Notes: a model not told the origin generated them from the sequence alone. Shown: positions 25,097-36,592, numbered from the stretch's first letter. The stretch is DNA of 64,000 nt from Cardinalis cardinalis (GCA_014549065.1 JACDOX010000013.1:2164663-2228662); one strand, 5' to 3'. Translations and numbers: made by a program.

Positions 25097-25492
25097 TGTG
25101 ACAGTGGTCACAGGGGTTTTCAGGTTGAGGGAGAGACGAGAATGTTGACTCCATGATCAGAAGGTTTGATTTATTATTTTATTATATATATATATATATT
25201 ACATTATAACTATACTAAAAAGAAAAGGAAGGAAAAGGTTTCCTCAGAAGGCTAAGCTAAGAATAGAATAGAAAGACTGATAACAAAGGCAGCTGTCTCA
25301 GACTCTGTCCGAGATAGCTCTGTCTTGATTAGCCATTAATTATAAACATTTAAGATGGGCCAATCAAAAATCCACCTGGTTGCACCCCACAGCAGCAGAC
25401 AACCATTGTTTACATCCTTTTTCTGGGCCCTCAGCTTCCCAGAAGGGAAAATCCTAAAGAAAGGATTTTTAGTGAAAAAGATATCTGTGACA
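25097..25492 (-). mobile_element. Solo LTR of a passerine-type endogenous retrovirus (minus strand)
   Basis: A 396-bp element begins TGTGACAGTGG and ends ATCTGTGACA on the plus strand, so on its own strand it starts TGTCACA and ends GTCACA with the canonical TG...CA termini. On the minus strand it carries an inverted CCAAT box (plus 25360-25364) in the U3-like part. Two AATAAA polyadenylation signals (plus 25170-25175 and 25178-25183) lie about 75-85 bases from the 3' end, in the R region, next to a short (TA)n run. I recognise the overall sequence as a songbird LTR family from memory but cannot name it securely. There is no internal gag, pol or env sequence and no second LTR, so it is a solo LTR left by recombination. 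It is flanked by 6-bp target-site duplications. Confidence 0.88.
25184..25200. repeat. Short (TA)n microsatellite within the LTR
   Basis: About eight TA dinucleotides end at 25199, directly upstream of ACATTATAACTATAC. It lies in the polyadenylation region of the minus-strand LTR, and is probably an expansion of an AT-rich part of the LTR itself. Confidence 0.85.
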
Positions 25493-25498
25493 CCCCGG
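25493..25498. repeat. Target-site duplication, right (CCCCGG)
   Basis: CCCCGG directly follows the solo LTR and pairs with CCCTGG at 25091-25096. This copy keeps the CpG that the left copy seems to have lost. Confidence 0.7.
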
Positions 25499-28400
25499 TT
25501 TCCTTAGGCAAAGGCTCACTAGCTTTTCCTGGTCCTTAGCAAGCTCCAAAACAAACTTCTAGAAAACAAGGTAGTTATAGATTGAAATGTTACCTGTATT
25601 TCAAAAGAGGTTTACCAAATATACATGCCCCTATATAGTTAATCTTATTTAAAACCAATTTTCCAGNAAGAAAATTCTGAAGGTGCTAACCATCTCTCTT
25701 CAGACCTACAGCAATGCAGTTAGCTGGGCTCCCCTGGAAGAGGGACTGAGCAATCAGGGATAAAAATAAACCACTGGTTCACATGTCATTCATGCTCACA
25801 AAGATTCAGGTCATGCTGACCAAGCAGTGTTTGACCAATTAAAGTGACTCTTTTGTGTTATTTTTATGAACTACTCCACTGATAATTACTATGACTACTA
25901 TAACGAGTGTCAAAANTTGCAGTGGTTTTGGTCTATGCTAATATTCCTACATTATCTGTCCTTTGTGCCTATCAAGGTTTTTATTCTGTTTAACCTCTAG
26001 GGAACATGAAGAACTGTTCTAGCTCCAATAATATTCAATTTTATATGATTCCCAGGATCATTTTTAACAAGCTCCTCTACCATACCTAGCACAAGGACTG
26101 AATGTGTTTGTGTTGTTGATATACTTTGCTGTCAGCCTGTGATCAGGTGCTCATGCCAGTTTCATTAGTTTTTTTGGCAGTTGTTTACACAAATGATTAC
26201 AAACTGCAGNTAATTCATTTTCAGGGTGTAGCAGAAGTGGTAGGAATTGATTTTTAGGGGCTTATTTTACACCTGCTGGAGAGCCAGAAAACATGGTGGT
26301 ACAGTGTGGCTAGTGCAGTTCAAGGAGGTCCTAACGGTTCTTTAGGGTGAATTTTTGCTCTTATCTCCTTCTCAACATGTTCAGTCTGCAGGAGAGATAC
26401 AGGAACACTGTGAATTGGTGATAACTACATGGACTTGTGTTACCAGACTAGCTCTTGCATATCCATATTAACAATGATGAAGAGGTGTGTTTCTCTCTAG
26501 GCCAAAAGCTACTTTAACTTCTGGCTCTGATTAGGCCATTGGAGCAGGAGTTTACACCCAGATCTATGAAAGGGAGATTTGAGGTGCTCCTACCATGATG
26601 TGTGTTAGAAAACACAGAGCCTCTGAGTTTGATTACTCTTATTCTCTCTTTTCAAATCGTCTCCTCTAGACTGCCTTTTCAGACAGACACCTTCTGAACA
26701 GAGAAGATTCTGGTTGTGTCCGTGACACCCAGTAACAGCATGGACTGAAGGGTTAGCTGAGTTAGAACTGCAAAGTGTGCATGACAAAAAAATTCTAGAG
26801 TAGTTTGCAATTTTTCTCTTNGGTAATACCCAGAGGAGGGGTAGCTAGATGGAATTCACATGCTGCTAGCTTAAGCATTAACATGCTTACCAGCCCAATG
26901 CAGACACCCAGAAACACAGACTGCTTCCTGGACAGGTGGCCACCAGTCAGACAAGAGAAGTTGTAATCTATTCTTTGATCTTTCTGAGGTCTCCAAAATT
27001 TCTACTACTTTCTAGCTTGGATCACAGTTTAAATAACGATAACATTTTTCTCTTGAGTCCTTCAGTTACTAACTTCTAGAATTTCAACAATTTCTTTTCT
27101 ATCAGTGTTTTTTTTATTTTTCATGTATTTCACAGCTTTGACATATAAAATACGTCAGAGCTCAATTTTTTTTTCAAGAACAAGTAGACCAACGTCACAC
27201 ATATACAAAAATAGATGGTGGCTCATAGACATGGACAGCATAGACATGTACAGCTCAGGGTGTTTATGTCTTCTACCCAGCAGATATTTTCACTTGAGTT
27301 CAGGAAACTTGATCTTTTCTTCATGATAAATGAGAGTACGCTGATGTTCTTCATCCCCTCCTGCTCAGTCCTGGATGCCCACCTGTCTTTGGGCAAGAAG
27401 AACTAAGATATGGTTGGTATGGCCAACTTTAGGGACATAAGACTGAGAGTCAGAGGAGTTACAGCAGGCACTGGTGGCACAGTAAAGAGTACTGGAGAGA
27501 TTCTGTGTGTATAGTCTTCAGGAGATGACCATACCTTGTTCATGTCTTTTATATTATAGGGCAGATTCATATTGTTGGGCAGATTCATATGTATAGGACA
27601 GAACTAGTATTTGCCTCCAAATGTAGTCAGTTGCAAAGGTCTGTTCACCAGAGGTATTTTAGATAGCACTTAAAAGATCAAATTTACCTAAAACAACTCT
27701 TGCTTTTTATGTGGGAATGGCTGGCATGATCACTGTCTCTGTGCCATCTATCTTTGTTTCTGCATAGTATTTGAAATCAAATAGCTTATTGACCACTTCT
27801 GCCAGGTCTTTTCTTTTGGGGATGAACTAACTGAACATTTCTCATGGAAAGTACTTGCCATGGGACTTGTCACCTCCTCTGATTTGTAGCTCTGATTTGT
27901 AGCTTAGATAAAAGTCACATTTACTTACTCTANGCCTTCCTTAGAGCTAGCCTGAAAACAGCCATAGAAGAAAAAAAGCACCAGAATGGTTTGGTTTGTG
28001 CCAATTTTTGATAGAGGTTTTTCTGGAGTCTTGCTAACTGCAAAAGTCATAAACAGTGCGATACTAAAAAAAGCAAAATCGATAGCCTATTTTTAGAGAC
28101 AGTTTGAAGTTCACTTCGGGACAAAAAAGAGCAGGAGATCACTCTACAGCAACCAGTCTTATGTGATTGCACCAGTTGCATAAAAGCTTTCAAGTGTAAA
28201 TCTCTTTAAAGACTTTCTGTATGAGGAAAATGCCATTTGGGAGACCTGGGTAAGTGTCATGGACCCTGTGGAATGCAGTCATCGACTCCATTTGGTGAGC
28301 TGGATGGCTGCCCAGCTATCAGCAACTCCACTGTGGCTCAAGACAAAAACTGAAAGAGAGAAGTTGCTATATTTGCCATAAGCCAAATGTAGTCCAAGCC

Positions 28401-29097
28401 ATTAGAGCAACAAGGGGGTCTTTAAAGGCTTTTTTCTGTGGCTCCTAGACAAATAAAAAACTTGACATTTACCCAGAAGCTTCACCTCCAGTGTTCCACC
28501 TCCACCTTCCAGGTCTGCCAAGATTTTTTAATTGACCTGACAAATAGGATTGAATAACTGCCTCTTCCAACAGCAGATGGGCAGTCAAAGGCNGTTGGGC
28601 AAGCAGTCCTCTGGCAGCAAAGGGTGATATACTTTTCTGACTCAGAAATTCTTAGGTAAAGTATAAGCATCAGTAATTATCACTGAAGAGATTGTAGGAA
28701 CTAAAAGCAAGGACCACAGTGCTGGCAAATTTTAAAGAGATATCAGATCTTTGAAGAATTAATGATGTGTTTCATTTTTATACCCTTTCACTGAAATCTT
28801 CTGCATATTTTTATTCATTGCACTGTGCCTGTACATTCCTTGTAGATTTTGATATGGTAACCAGGTAAATTCCATCTGATGCTCAAATCTTCCTACTGGT
28901 GGTCTCTAAGGACTTATGAAGAATGAGATATTAAGATATAATATAATACAGTTTCTTATAATACAATGCAGTTTTCATATTAAGCATAGAAATTCTCCGT
29001 TTCCAAGATGTGTAATACAACAGCTTAGAAAACAATTTTATATGCAATATACATTGTGTTGGCTATTATAGATCAGCGTATCCCAGTGAAGCCAATG

Positions 29098-29155
29098 TAG
29101 TTAACAGTTAACCAGTACTTAGTTAACTGTAGTTAACCAGTTAACAGTAGTTAAG
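29098..29155. repeat. GTTAAC cluster (imperfect short array)
   Basis: Five GTTAAC palindromes (29100, 29107, 29122, 29132 and 29140) and one GTTAAG (29150) lie within 56 bases, built from interleaved CAGTTAACCAG- and TAGTTAACTG-like units. GTTAA and TTAAC are HNF1 half-sites, but the spacing is not the usual 3-bp one, so this may simply be slippage. Confidence 0.85.
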
Positions 29156-29254
29156 AAATGCATTGGTCTTGAATATTAGTTTTTTCAGCATTACATGTAT
29201 TTTTACAACACAGTCCAGCAACCTGTGTCTCTCCTGACACTCATATGGCCCCAT

Positions 29255-29268
29255 GTGCCATCTAGTGG
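29255..29268 (-). promoter_or_regulatory. CTCF core motif match (minus strand)
   Basis: The plus-strand GTGCCATCTAGTGG is CCACTAGATGGCAC on the minus strand, which fits the CTCF core CCASYAGRKGGCRS at all 14 positions. CTCF is the vertebrate zinc-finger insulator and loop-anchor protein. The motif sits in unique AT-rich sequence. Binding cannot be shown from sequence alone. Confidence 0.5.
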
Positions 29269-31439
29269 AAAAGGTCAACCTTAAAAGATACTGTCAACCT
29301 GAGCTAGGAGGGTTTAAAACAGAAAATGTACAGGAAAATAAATACTAAGGCAAAAGAGAGTCCTCTATTCTGAAGAACAACATACTTTCACANGCAGATA
29401 TATCACAAGTAGGTGGATAGGAATAATATTTGACAGTCTGGAATTAGCATTANAATAATTTCCAGTATAAATAAACACTTTTGAATCTTTATGCATAGAA
29501 ATCAATATTGTCTGAGGGACAAAAGGACTTGTTTTTCTTATTCTAGAGATTAGTCTTGATTTAATAAAAGCAATCTGGAGAAGGACAAAAAAGATAAAGG
29601 ATAAAAATAGAAAAGTACATGTGGATCTCAGAATGTGAAGGAAGTAGTAAAAGCAGTTGTTAAAATTGATACCAATTTTCCCGCTGTCTGAAATGCAAAT
29701 CTAAAAGAAATTAGTGGAATGTAAATATAGAAAATTATACTAAGAATTATTTCATGACTTTAAAAAAAACAGATTTCATGGGGTTTTTCTTTCATTTTGT
29801 TGTCTCTCTCCAGCTAGTCTGCTCTAGANATCTATTTTCTCTTTTTTTTTTTCTATTGTGATAGAATATGTCTGCTACAACTCCTGTCTTTCTTCAGTCT
29901 TTCCTCTCTTCAGGAGCTGCTTACAGCTGTTTTTGCAGATCCAATCTCCCTGTCTTATTCTAATTTTCCTCTTGTCTTAGTCTAATTTCCCTGTAGTTTA
30001 TAGTATGTTTGTGACTGCAGAACTACTTTAACTGTGTCACTTAGCAAATAATTCCTACAGCATTCATCTTCACAGATGCTTTTCTGAACCAAGCTTTTCT
30101 CAACACTTAAGTCCCAGCAGTAGTTCTTACTATACCAGTAACATGTGGAATACTGGTCAGTCCAGGGAAGCCACCTCAATGGAGCTGGACATGGAGCAGT
30201 GCTCCCAGCATCATGTGCTTGGAGAAAAATTTACCTGCAGCAAAACTCTTATTCTGAGAGAAGACAGGAAAAACTTGTTGCTGATTAAAGCAGAGTGAAT
30301 TAAGATCCACACAAATGAAATTTTGGCCAAGATACCAGTGTGTCAAATTTCAGCACACTCCCTACACCTTTGTGTGCTTGAATGTTAGATACAAGGTATT
30401 GGCTAGGAGAAAGAGCCCCATAAACAATACAAATTCTTTCTTCCTCCTATTGAAAAATCTCAAGCNTTTTTCAATGACTTTGAGAGAAAGAAAGTAAAAA
30501 AAAAAAAGTCAGTAAAACAAATGTGGGCTCCAACTGTTCCCACTTAAATGATCCATGTGTATTCATTATAGTTTTCATATTAAACATACTCTTGCTGTTG
30601 CAACTCCAGCAGCAAGGTCAGTTTCTTTACTTTTAACATGCTACAAAAGTTGACCTGAAGAATGCAGGCAAAAACACAACAAAATTTATGCCAGCAGCTT
30701 TAATCTCAGTAAATATATTGAGAAATTTGTGAGGAAAAGTGTACTCCTCAATCTAACAGCACAATCCTGTCAAGTAAGTCTCATCATTGCTTACAGGCTC
30801 AGAAGTGTGGAAACTTCTCAAAGAAAAAATTCCCCAAAATATTTCACCATGGAGAGTGTCAGACAGCCAAAAGACAGAAGCTGCTGACTCCCTCCTCTCG
30901 TTTCTCTCTTAAGGGATCTCTGACTAGGCGAAGTCATATCTATATGTCTTCATACACTAACATCAAACAGACACTTGCAGAAGAAACTAGCACTTCATTT
31001 CATTGCCTTCTGATCCTACACAGGGCTTCCACCAACAGAGAATATCATAACATGAATGAATTTTTCTGGAAGAAAAACACTACTGGGAAGTGTAGAATTT
31101 AAGTTATTCTAACTGCATTGCTAAAGCAGTTCTATATATTCTCTGGTTCTGCCACTCACTGCTTCAAAGGCATAGCTTTTTTATGANCATACTTCAAATC
31201 TGTGAAATGTGTATAGACACTGAACACATAATCCTGAGCTGTGGAGATTCAGTGAGTGTGTCTATGCTGGTGTTCACTGGAAGAGCTGAGTGATGATGAA
31301 GGGGAATTAGAGAACTAAAGAGTTAACTTCCCCNAGTGCATGTAGTTGGTGCCAATCAGGGAGCAAGACCTTCCTTCTTTCAACAAATTGGTCATAGGTA
31401 TGTTTTCTACTTCTGTGTATACAAACAAATATCTACATC

Positions 31440-31485
31440 ATTTATATCTATATCTATGTATAGATGTATATCTATATATATCTCA
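31440..31485. repeat. Degenerate TATC/TATG microsatellite
   Basis: The stretch is made of imperfect TATC, TATG and TATA units (for example TATATCTATATCTATG), with no unit kept perfectly for more than a few copies. It is an old, interrupted tetranucleotide repeat. Confidence 0.7.
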
Positions 31486-31659
31486 CACTTGCAGAGATTT
31501 TTCAGGTTTCCAAAAGTGTGTTCCAAAGAAAACATGCACATAAAATATGGTGTATTATTACATTTATAAAATGTTGGTACATTATGCTAATTTCTAATCC
31601 TTAAATNAGGAGGAACATAGTACTACAAGTACCCATACTCATGAGAGTGGGCAAGATGC

Positions 31660-32110
31660 TAGCCAATCCTGGGACAAAAAACCCCCATGAAATAAATCAG
31701 AAATAACTGCATTTATTTGGGATAAAATAATTAAAAGATAAAGTGTATTAATATTACGTTATAAACTTTTGGCATGAATTTATTAAAACACCCTTCAGCA
31801 GTCAGAGCAGAATAAAAGCTAATTTGCAACTGGTTGTAATGGGNTTGAAATAAGCTTTAGTATTAGAAGAAAGTCCAAATACAGTAGAAAGGAAATGCAA
31901 TACAATAAAGCTGTGACTCAGGGGGCTGATTGGGATAATGAAATGCATTTCAATGAATTCTGATGGGTAATGTGTTATTACAGAGGAGCTTATAAACGAG
32001 GGGAATAGATGAAATTTGCCACAATAGCACTACACTGTCACAGTGGCTTTTATTACTATAGAAATTATTTTGAAGTGTGAAAGGTACTGTACTTGGTGTT
32101 CTAATAACTA
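31660..32110. promoter_or_regulatory. Candidate conserved noncoding element
   Basis: Complex, non-repetitive AT-rich sequence with TAATTAAAAG, ATTAATATTACG and TTTATTACTATAG motifs, and a 14-bp perfect palindrome TGAAATGCATTTCA at 31939-31952. No open frame and no transposon signature. The call rests on texture only. Confidence 0.25.
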
Positions 32111-35100
32111 ATCTGAAGTGACTATCTCTATTTCACTGAGCTTTGTTGTTCACCAGTATCAGAAGTACAGGCTCTGTGTCTGCTCAGTGACAGAACTGCT
32201 AAAGCTCTGCTCCTCCTGTCAGCTGTGAGTCCCCTCTGCTTGCTAAGACCATCGAGCAGACATTCTGCACATCTATTAACATAAAATCCAGGGAGGCTGC
32301 NGAAGTTTGCTGTTTTGCCTGCTCTGTGGGGGCCTCCTGTGGCCTGAATTAGATGACTCTTTCTCTCACAGCAAGGCAAAAATAACTCCTGAGTTATGAT
32401 TTGTGAGAACAGCAGGGCTAATGCCAAGATCAGAGAGCTGTGGTTTGCTCCCTGTGTGTTTGGAAACATTGCAAGTAGTATTTTGTGAACTTGTAATTTA
32501 TATCAAGTTTGCTTTATGCAAATATATACTTTCTTGTTGAAATTTTCATCATTTCATAAACCCTAAATTTGACTTGCCTCAAGATGGTAATTAAAAACAC
32601 CCAGATTTTAAATTTGTATAACTTTTTGATAGAGTTCTTCTCCACTCAACCATGTAATCAAATCATATTAGAGACTGTGGAACATGGAGCAATTACATAA
32701 TNTCTTTGGTTTCCCAAGTCTGTGTTGGTAATTTTACAAAATTTCTTAGATTTAGATACATTGAGTTTTAAAGAAAAACTGTGAATCTTTGCAACTTATG
32801 GAATGCTGTTTTAGAATTTCTGTGTATGGTGCTGAAGAATAGAGGGTAGGTGAGAAGATGATCTGTAGTGCATTTTTAAAATATATTTAAGATAGCATTG
32901 AAATAGTTTTGCATCTTATAAAGCATAAGATATTATAAATGTCTTGAATAATTGTAAACAGAATATCTTTTGTCATAATTTTTTGTCCTCCTTGGATTGC
33001 AGTGTGTTCTGGGTGGGATTTTGAATGTCTTACAGGGTTATGCTTTCTTAGCACACAATGTGTTTTCGGCATTACCACAGTATAAGAATATGTCTCAATA
33101 TAATTTTTCTGCTTGCAGCATACTTGACTTAGGATGTCTTAACCAATTTCCCACTCACTGGTGATTCTTTTGGTTCTGCTCCAAGAGGCTATCACACACA
33201 CTCCTTCTTTGTGTCATTTGCACAGTTTCTGTGATCTGGGAAATTATGTTTTTCAAAAAATGCAGCCTCTTGTTATTTCTTGGGAAAGAGCCATGCAAAG
33301 ATCTGGTGGATGGTGCAGTCATGCCATCAAAGAGCACAACTAAAGAATAGTGATCTCTTACAATAAATGAGGAATGAGCACCTCCAAGGTGAGGGCAAAA
33401 CTCTTCAATCACACCTGCTGCTGAAAGTGAACTCTCATTCATTAGTCCTAGTCTGCTTGCAGTCCATAAATGTTTGTCTTTCATAAGTTATTAAATATCT
33501 TGCCCCACAGCATGATTTGTAACACCTAATGACAGCTCATATTTTACCTGAGCAGCCTGTGAAGCATGTTGAGTTCATGGCCTCTGTAAGATATTTGCAT
33601 CAGATGTCTCCTTATTCTTTCTCACATCTGTTGAGGGCATATAACAGAAAGGGAACATAAGCCCCAGAGAAAGAGCACATGAGCTTCACAGCAGGAACTA
33701 TTCCAACTGCCAACAAAATAAATCACATTACAGGAGGTAAANGTGAAGCCAATGAAAGTACCACTTGAGATGCTACTATGAGTAGAATTGCTTTCATTAA
33801 TTGTGTTTACAGGCATTATCATGTCAGGCAACCCTATCAACGGAAAAACAAGGAGCATAAAACCAGATGTGACAGACCACAAAATGCTACATGTTATATA
33901 AAACTAGTCCTGAGTCCATAACTGAGGTTAGTCAATAATAGGCATGCCTTTCCCATGTGGAGTGAAGAAGAGGGGAAAAAAAACCCATCTTGTTCCTGCC
34001 CAAGAAATATTATTGGTATTGTGTGTGGATGTGTGAGAGCAAGGGTCATCCATTTCTCAGCTACAATCAGCCTTTGGAAAGTATCAGACTCACACAGCAG
34101 GTAGCAGGTTTCAGCAATCACCATGCATCATGTGGGACTGGCTGTCAGAGGAGTGCAGGAAAGCACAGAAACAAGCATACAGGGAGGTCAGCTTGCTGGC
34201 TTTAGTTCCTCCCGCCCTCCCCCACAGCCTGTCTGTTCAAGCTCTACACAGTTGCTGTGCCAGAGCAAGACAGTGCAGTTCAAATGCATTCAATAAACAA
34301 AACTGGCCCAAAAATGGTGGATGTTCAACATCTAATACTTCTCTAAAGCAAAGGTTCACAGCCTACCATGAGTTTGTTTTGTGCCTCTATTTGATGCATG
34401 CTCTAAGCAAGTCCATTGGGAAACAAATAGTTTCTAGTGTTCACAAGAGTAGAACTGCCTGAATTCAGTCCTTAATTTGTAATGAACTGCTCTGCATTAT
34501 GTACCATGATCTGGGTTAATGTCTCTTTATTCTAAGTTGAGAAGAGTGATAGTTGTGATTGCAGGCTATCAATAACCAGATAAAGCAGTTAAGCAGATGA
34601 ATTGATGCAGAGTCAGAGGAAGAAGCTTCACTGACATTGCCTCGATTGCTCCTGGCNCTAACTGTGAGCCAAAGGGATTTGAAGGGAGCTAATGCGAGGA
34701 TCTCCCCGTTTACTAACTCCTCCACAACGCAGTAGGTCAGAATCTCTCCCTGGTAATCTCCCCATGAGACATCTGCATCTTCATTGCTCCCTGCCTCATT
34801 CATTTCCCCTTGGAACTCTATGATGCTCCTTTATCCCATATCTGATCCAACATTTATTAAAGAAAAGTTTCACCAGAAATGAAACCTTATCTTCATTCCT
34901 CTCTATTCTTATCCCATATTAGAGATACCCTTTAAATATCACCATATCAGTCTAAGAGAATGATTAGGAAGTAAAAAATATACAAGTGTGAAAGGGTTAG
35001 GTGAAGAGGGCCAAAGCAGCCCAAAACGTGGATATCATGGTTGCGGTACAATGGTGNTATTGGTACCTTTATTTTCAATACTGTCAGTGTCACTCTTCCT

Positions 35101-35410
35101 TAGAGCTGCAGCAATATCATAATAATGGTAAATTGCATGTCATTAGTACAAACAAAGCAAAACAACAGCTTTGCAATACAGAGCCATGAGATAATAACAT
35201 CCGCATACATAGAGACATACGATTTGATTGTAATCTGTTCCTTTCGAATTGTTGTGCTTTACGTAAGAGCCGAGCTTGATTATTTCTAAGAGAGCAGAGA
35301 GGTAGAGCTTTTCCAGTAAGGAAAGAGCTCGGAGCCGCTGCGCGCCGCGGGTCCGGGGCTGCTCACACCGCAGCGCCTGCCCGAGCGCGGGGTGCGACTG
35401 CGCGCCGCCC

Positions 35411-35424
35411 CCACCAGAGGGCGC
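35411..35424 (+). promoter_or_regulatory. CTCF core motif match (plus strand)
   Basis: CCACCAGAGGGCGC fits the CTCF core CCASYAGRKGGCRS at all 14 positions. It lies in the CpG-dense left part of the island, about 40 bases before the minisatellite. It contains one CpG, so binding could be methylation-sensitive. It points away from the minus-strand match at 29255-29268. Confidence 0.65.
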
Positions 35425-35461
35425 CGCAACACAGCCCCAGCGCCCGCCGCTCCGCCCGGCG

Positions 35462-35996
35462 CCCTCCCATCCCTCCTGTTCCCTCCCATCCCTCCTGTTC
35501 CCTCCATCCCTCCCATCCCTACTGTTCCCTCCTATCCCTCCCACCCCTACTGTTCCCTCCATCCCTCCTATCCCTACCGTTCCCTCCCATCCCTCCTGCT
35601 CCCTCCCATCCCTAGTGTTCCCTCCATCCCTCCTATCCCTCCTGTTCCCTCCATCCCTCCTATCCCTACTGTTCCATCCCATCCCTCCCATCCCTACTGT
35701 TCCCCCTCCCATCCCTCCGGCTCCCTCCCATCCCTCCGGCTCCCTCCCATCCCTACGGGCTCCCTCCCATCCCTACGGGCTCCCTCCCATCCCTACTGTT
35801 CCCTCCCATACCTCCCGGCTCCCTCTCCTCCCGCCCGGCTCCCTCCCCTTTCTCCTGCTCCCTCCTATCCGCCCAGCTCCCTCCTATCCCTACTGCGCCC
35901 TCTCCTCCCGCCCGGCTCTTTACCGTCCCTCCTGCTCCCTCCCACCACTGGCGGCTCCTCCCCATCCTCAGAGGCTCCCGCCCACCGCCGGCAGCT
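35462..35996. repeat. Pyrimidine-rich GC minisatellite (about 25 units of 19-28 bp)
   Basis: The basic unit is CCCTCCCATCCCTCCTGTT (19 bp). A longer form of 27-28 bp has one extra ATCCCTCCT-like block, and the two forms alternate in the left half. Up to about 35720 most units end in TGTT; beyond that most end in GGCT and gain CpG, and the last units diverge gradually into GC-rich island sequence. The plus strand is almost all C and T. The minus strand has closely spaced GGG runs able to form G-quadruplexes. The repeat keeps reading frames open on both strands, which creates repetitive pseudo-proteins. Confidence 0.95.
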
Positions 35997-36556
35997 CCCT
36001 GCCGTCCCCGGCGGTCTGTGGGCCCGGCTGCTCCCCCGGCTCTCCTGCGCTGTCCCCGCCGGGGCCGGCGCTATGGGAACCGCGGCTCCCCCGGTGCTGC
36101 CCGTGCGGCACCGAGCGTGCTCTGAGACCCATCGGGCTTGGGGTGGCAGCAGCCGGGAACGCCTTGGGTGAAATTCCAGCAGACACTAACGGGAGACCCT
36201 CCTCGGCTGTTTTCTGCGCCTCAAAACGTGTGAAAAATGTGTCAAATCGGTGGTGAAAGTCGTCCCGCCCAAAGCTGCTTCTCTCCCGAGATAAGGCAGA
36301 CGTGGGATTGGGGCGTCAATCATTCAATCATTGGGAATGCTTTTCTTGGAAGTTGAAAGCCACATGTTAAAGGAAACAATGAGCGATGCACTTCTAGAAT
36401 GATGTAATAGAACACAATATGAGGCTGATTTTTTTTTTTAATCGTCTGAAAACCTTCACAACTTCCTGCAAAGGCACACACAGAACAGTGACTAACTTAA
36501 CAAAGACCTCTCCATATAATTCCATGTCAGATCTATTACCAGGAAAACTCCAACAC

Positions 36557-36557
<1 letters not shown>

Positions 36558-36589
<32 letters not shown>
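36558..36589. repeat. A32 homopolymer tract
   Basis: Thirty-two uninterrupted A residues follow CAACACC. It could be the tail of a retroposed copy inserted on the plus strand, but no recognisable gene or SINE precedes it and no target-site duplication is clear. AAAAGCTTCAATG at its right edge (36586-36598) recurs exactly at 36762-36774. Confidence 0.95.

Positions 36590-36592
<3 letters not shown>

Larger units (their letters stand above)
25499..35325. other. Unique AT-rich noncoding sequence, about 10 kb
   Basis: No gene recognised. Minus-strand frames at 32128-32469 (113 codons), 33155-33484 (109 codons) and 34516-34803 (95 codons) are open but have no domain I recognise. Minor tandem duplications occur at 27559-27590 (GGGCAGATTCATAT twice, period 18) and 27877-27902 (CTCTGATTTGTAG twice). 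A CTCF-type motif, a GTTAAC cluster and a candidate conserved element are listed separately. A TATC/TATG-rich stretch lies at about 31440-31485. Confidence 0.5.
35326..36290. promoter_or_regulatory. CpG-island-like GC-rich block
   Basis: Sequence changes abruptly from AT-rich to strongly GC-rich, with dense CpG at about 35330-35465 and again at about 35800-36290. The CpG-poor minisatellite lies between. In birds such blocks usually mark promoters or CTCF-bound sites. No TATA box is evident. GATTGGGG and CATTGGG near 36307-36340 are inverted CCAAT boxes just beyond the right edge. An ATG at 36072 with G at -3 and +4 opens a 33-codon frame with no recognised domain. I cannot say whether a transcript starts here or on which strand. 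Confidence 0.6.

Noticed and set aside
34516..34803. Minus-strand 95-codon frame with an acidic, exon-like N-terminal part
   Set aside because: No family recognised and no clear acceptor or donor pairing; left as unsupported.
35143..35712. Minus-strand frame of 189 codons with repeated RDGG and GMGG residues
   Set aside because: It is the same minisatellite read on the other strand; the repetitive residues follow the unit period and the C-terminal part is ordinary AT-rich sequence.
35392..36256. Long plus-strand open frames of 259 and 213 codons, rich in proline and serine
   Set aside because: They are translations of the CCCTCCCATCCC-type minisatellite and its GC-rich flank. Open frames in two plus-strand phases and on the minus strand over the same bases are an effect of the repeat, not of selection for protein.
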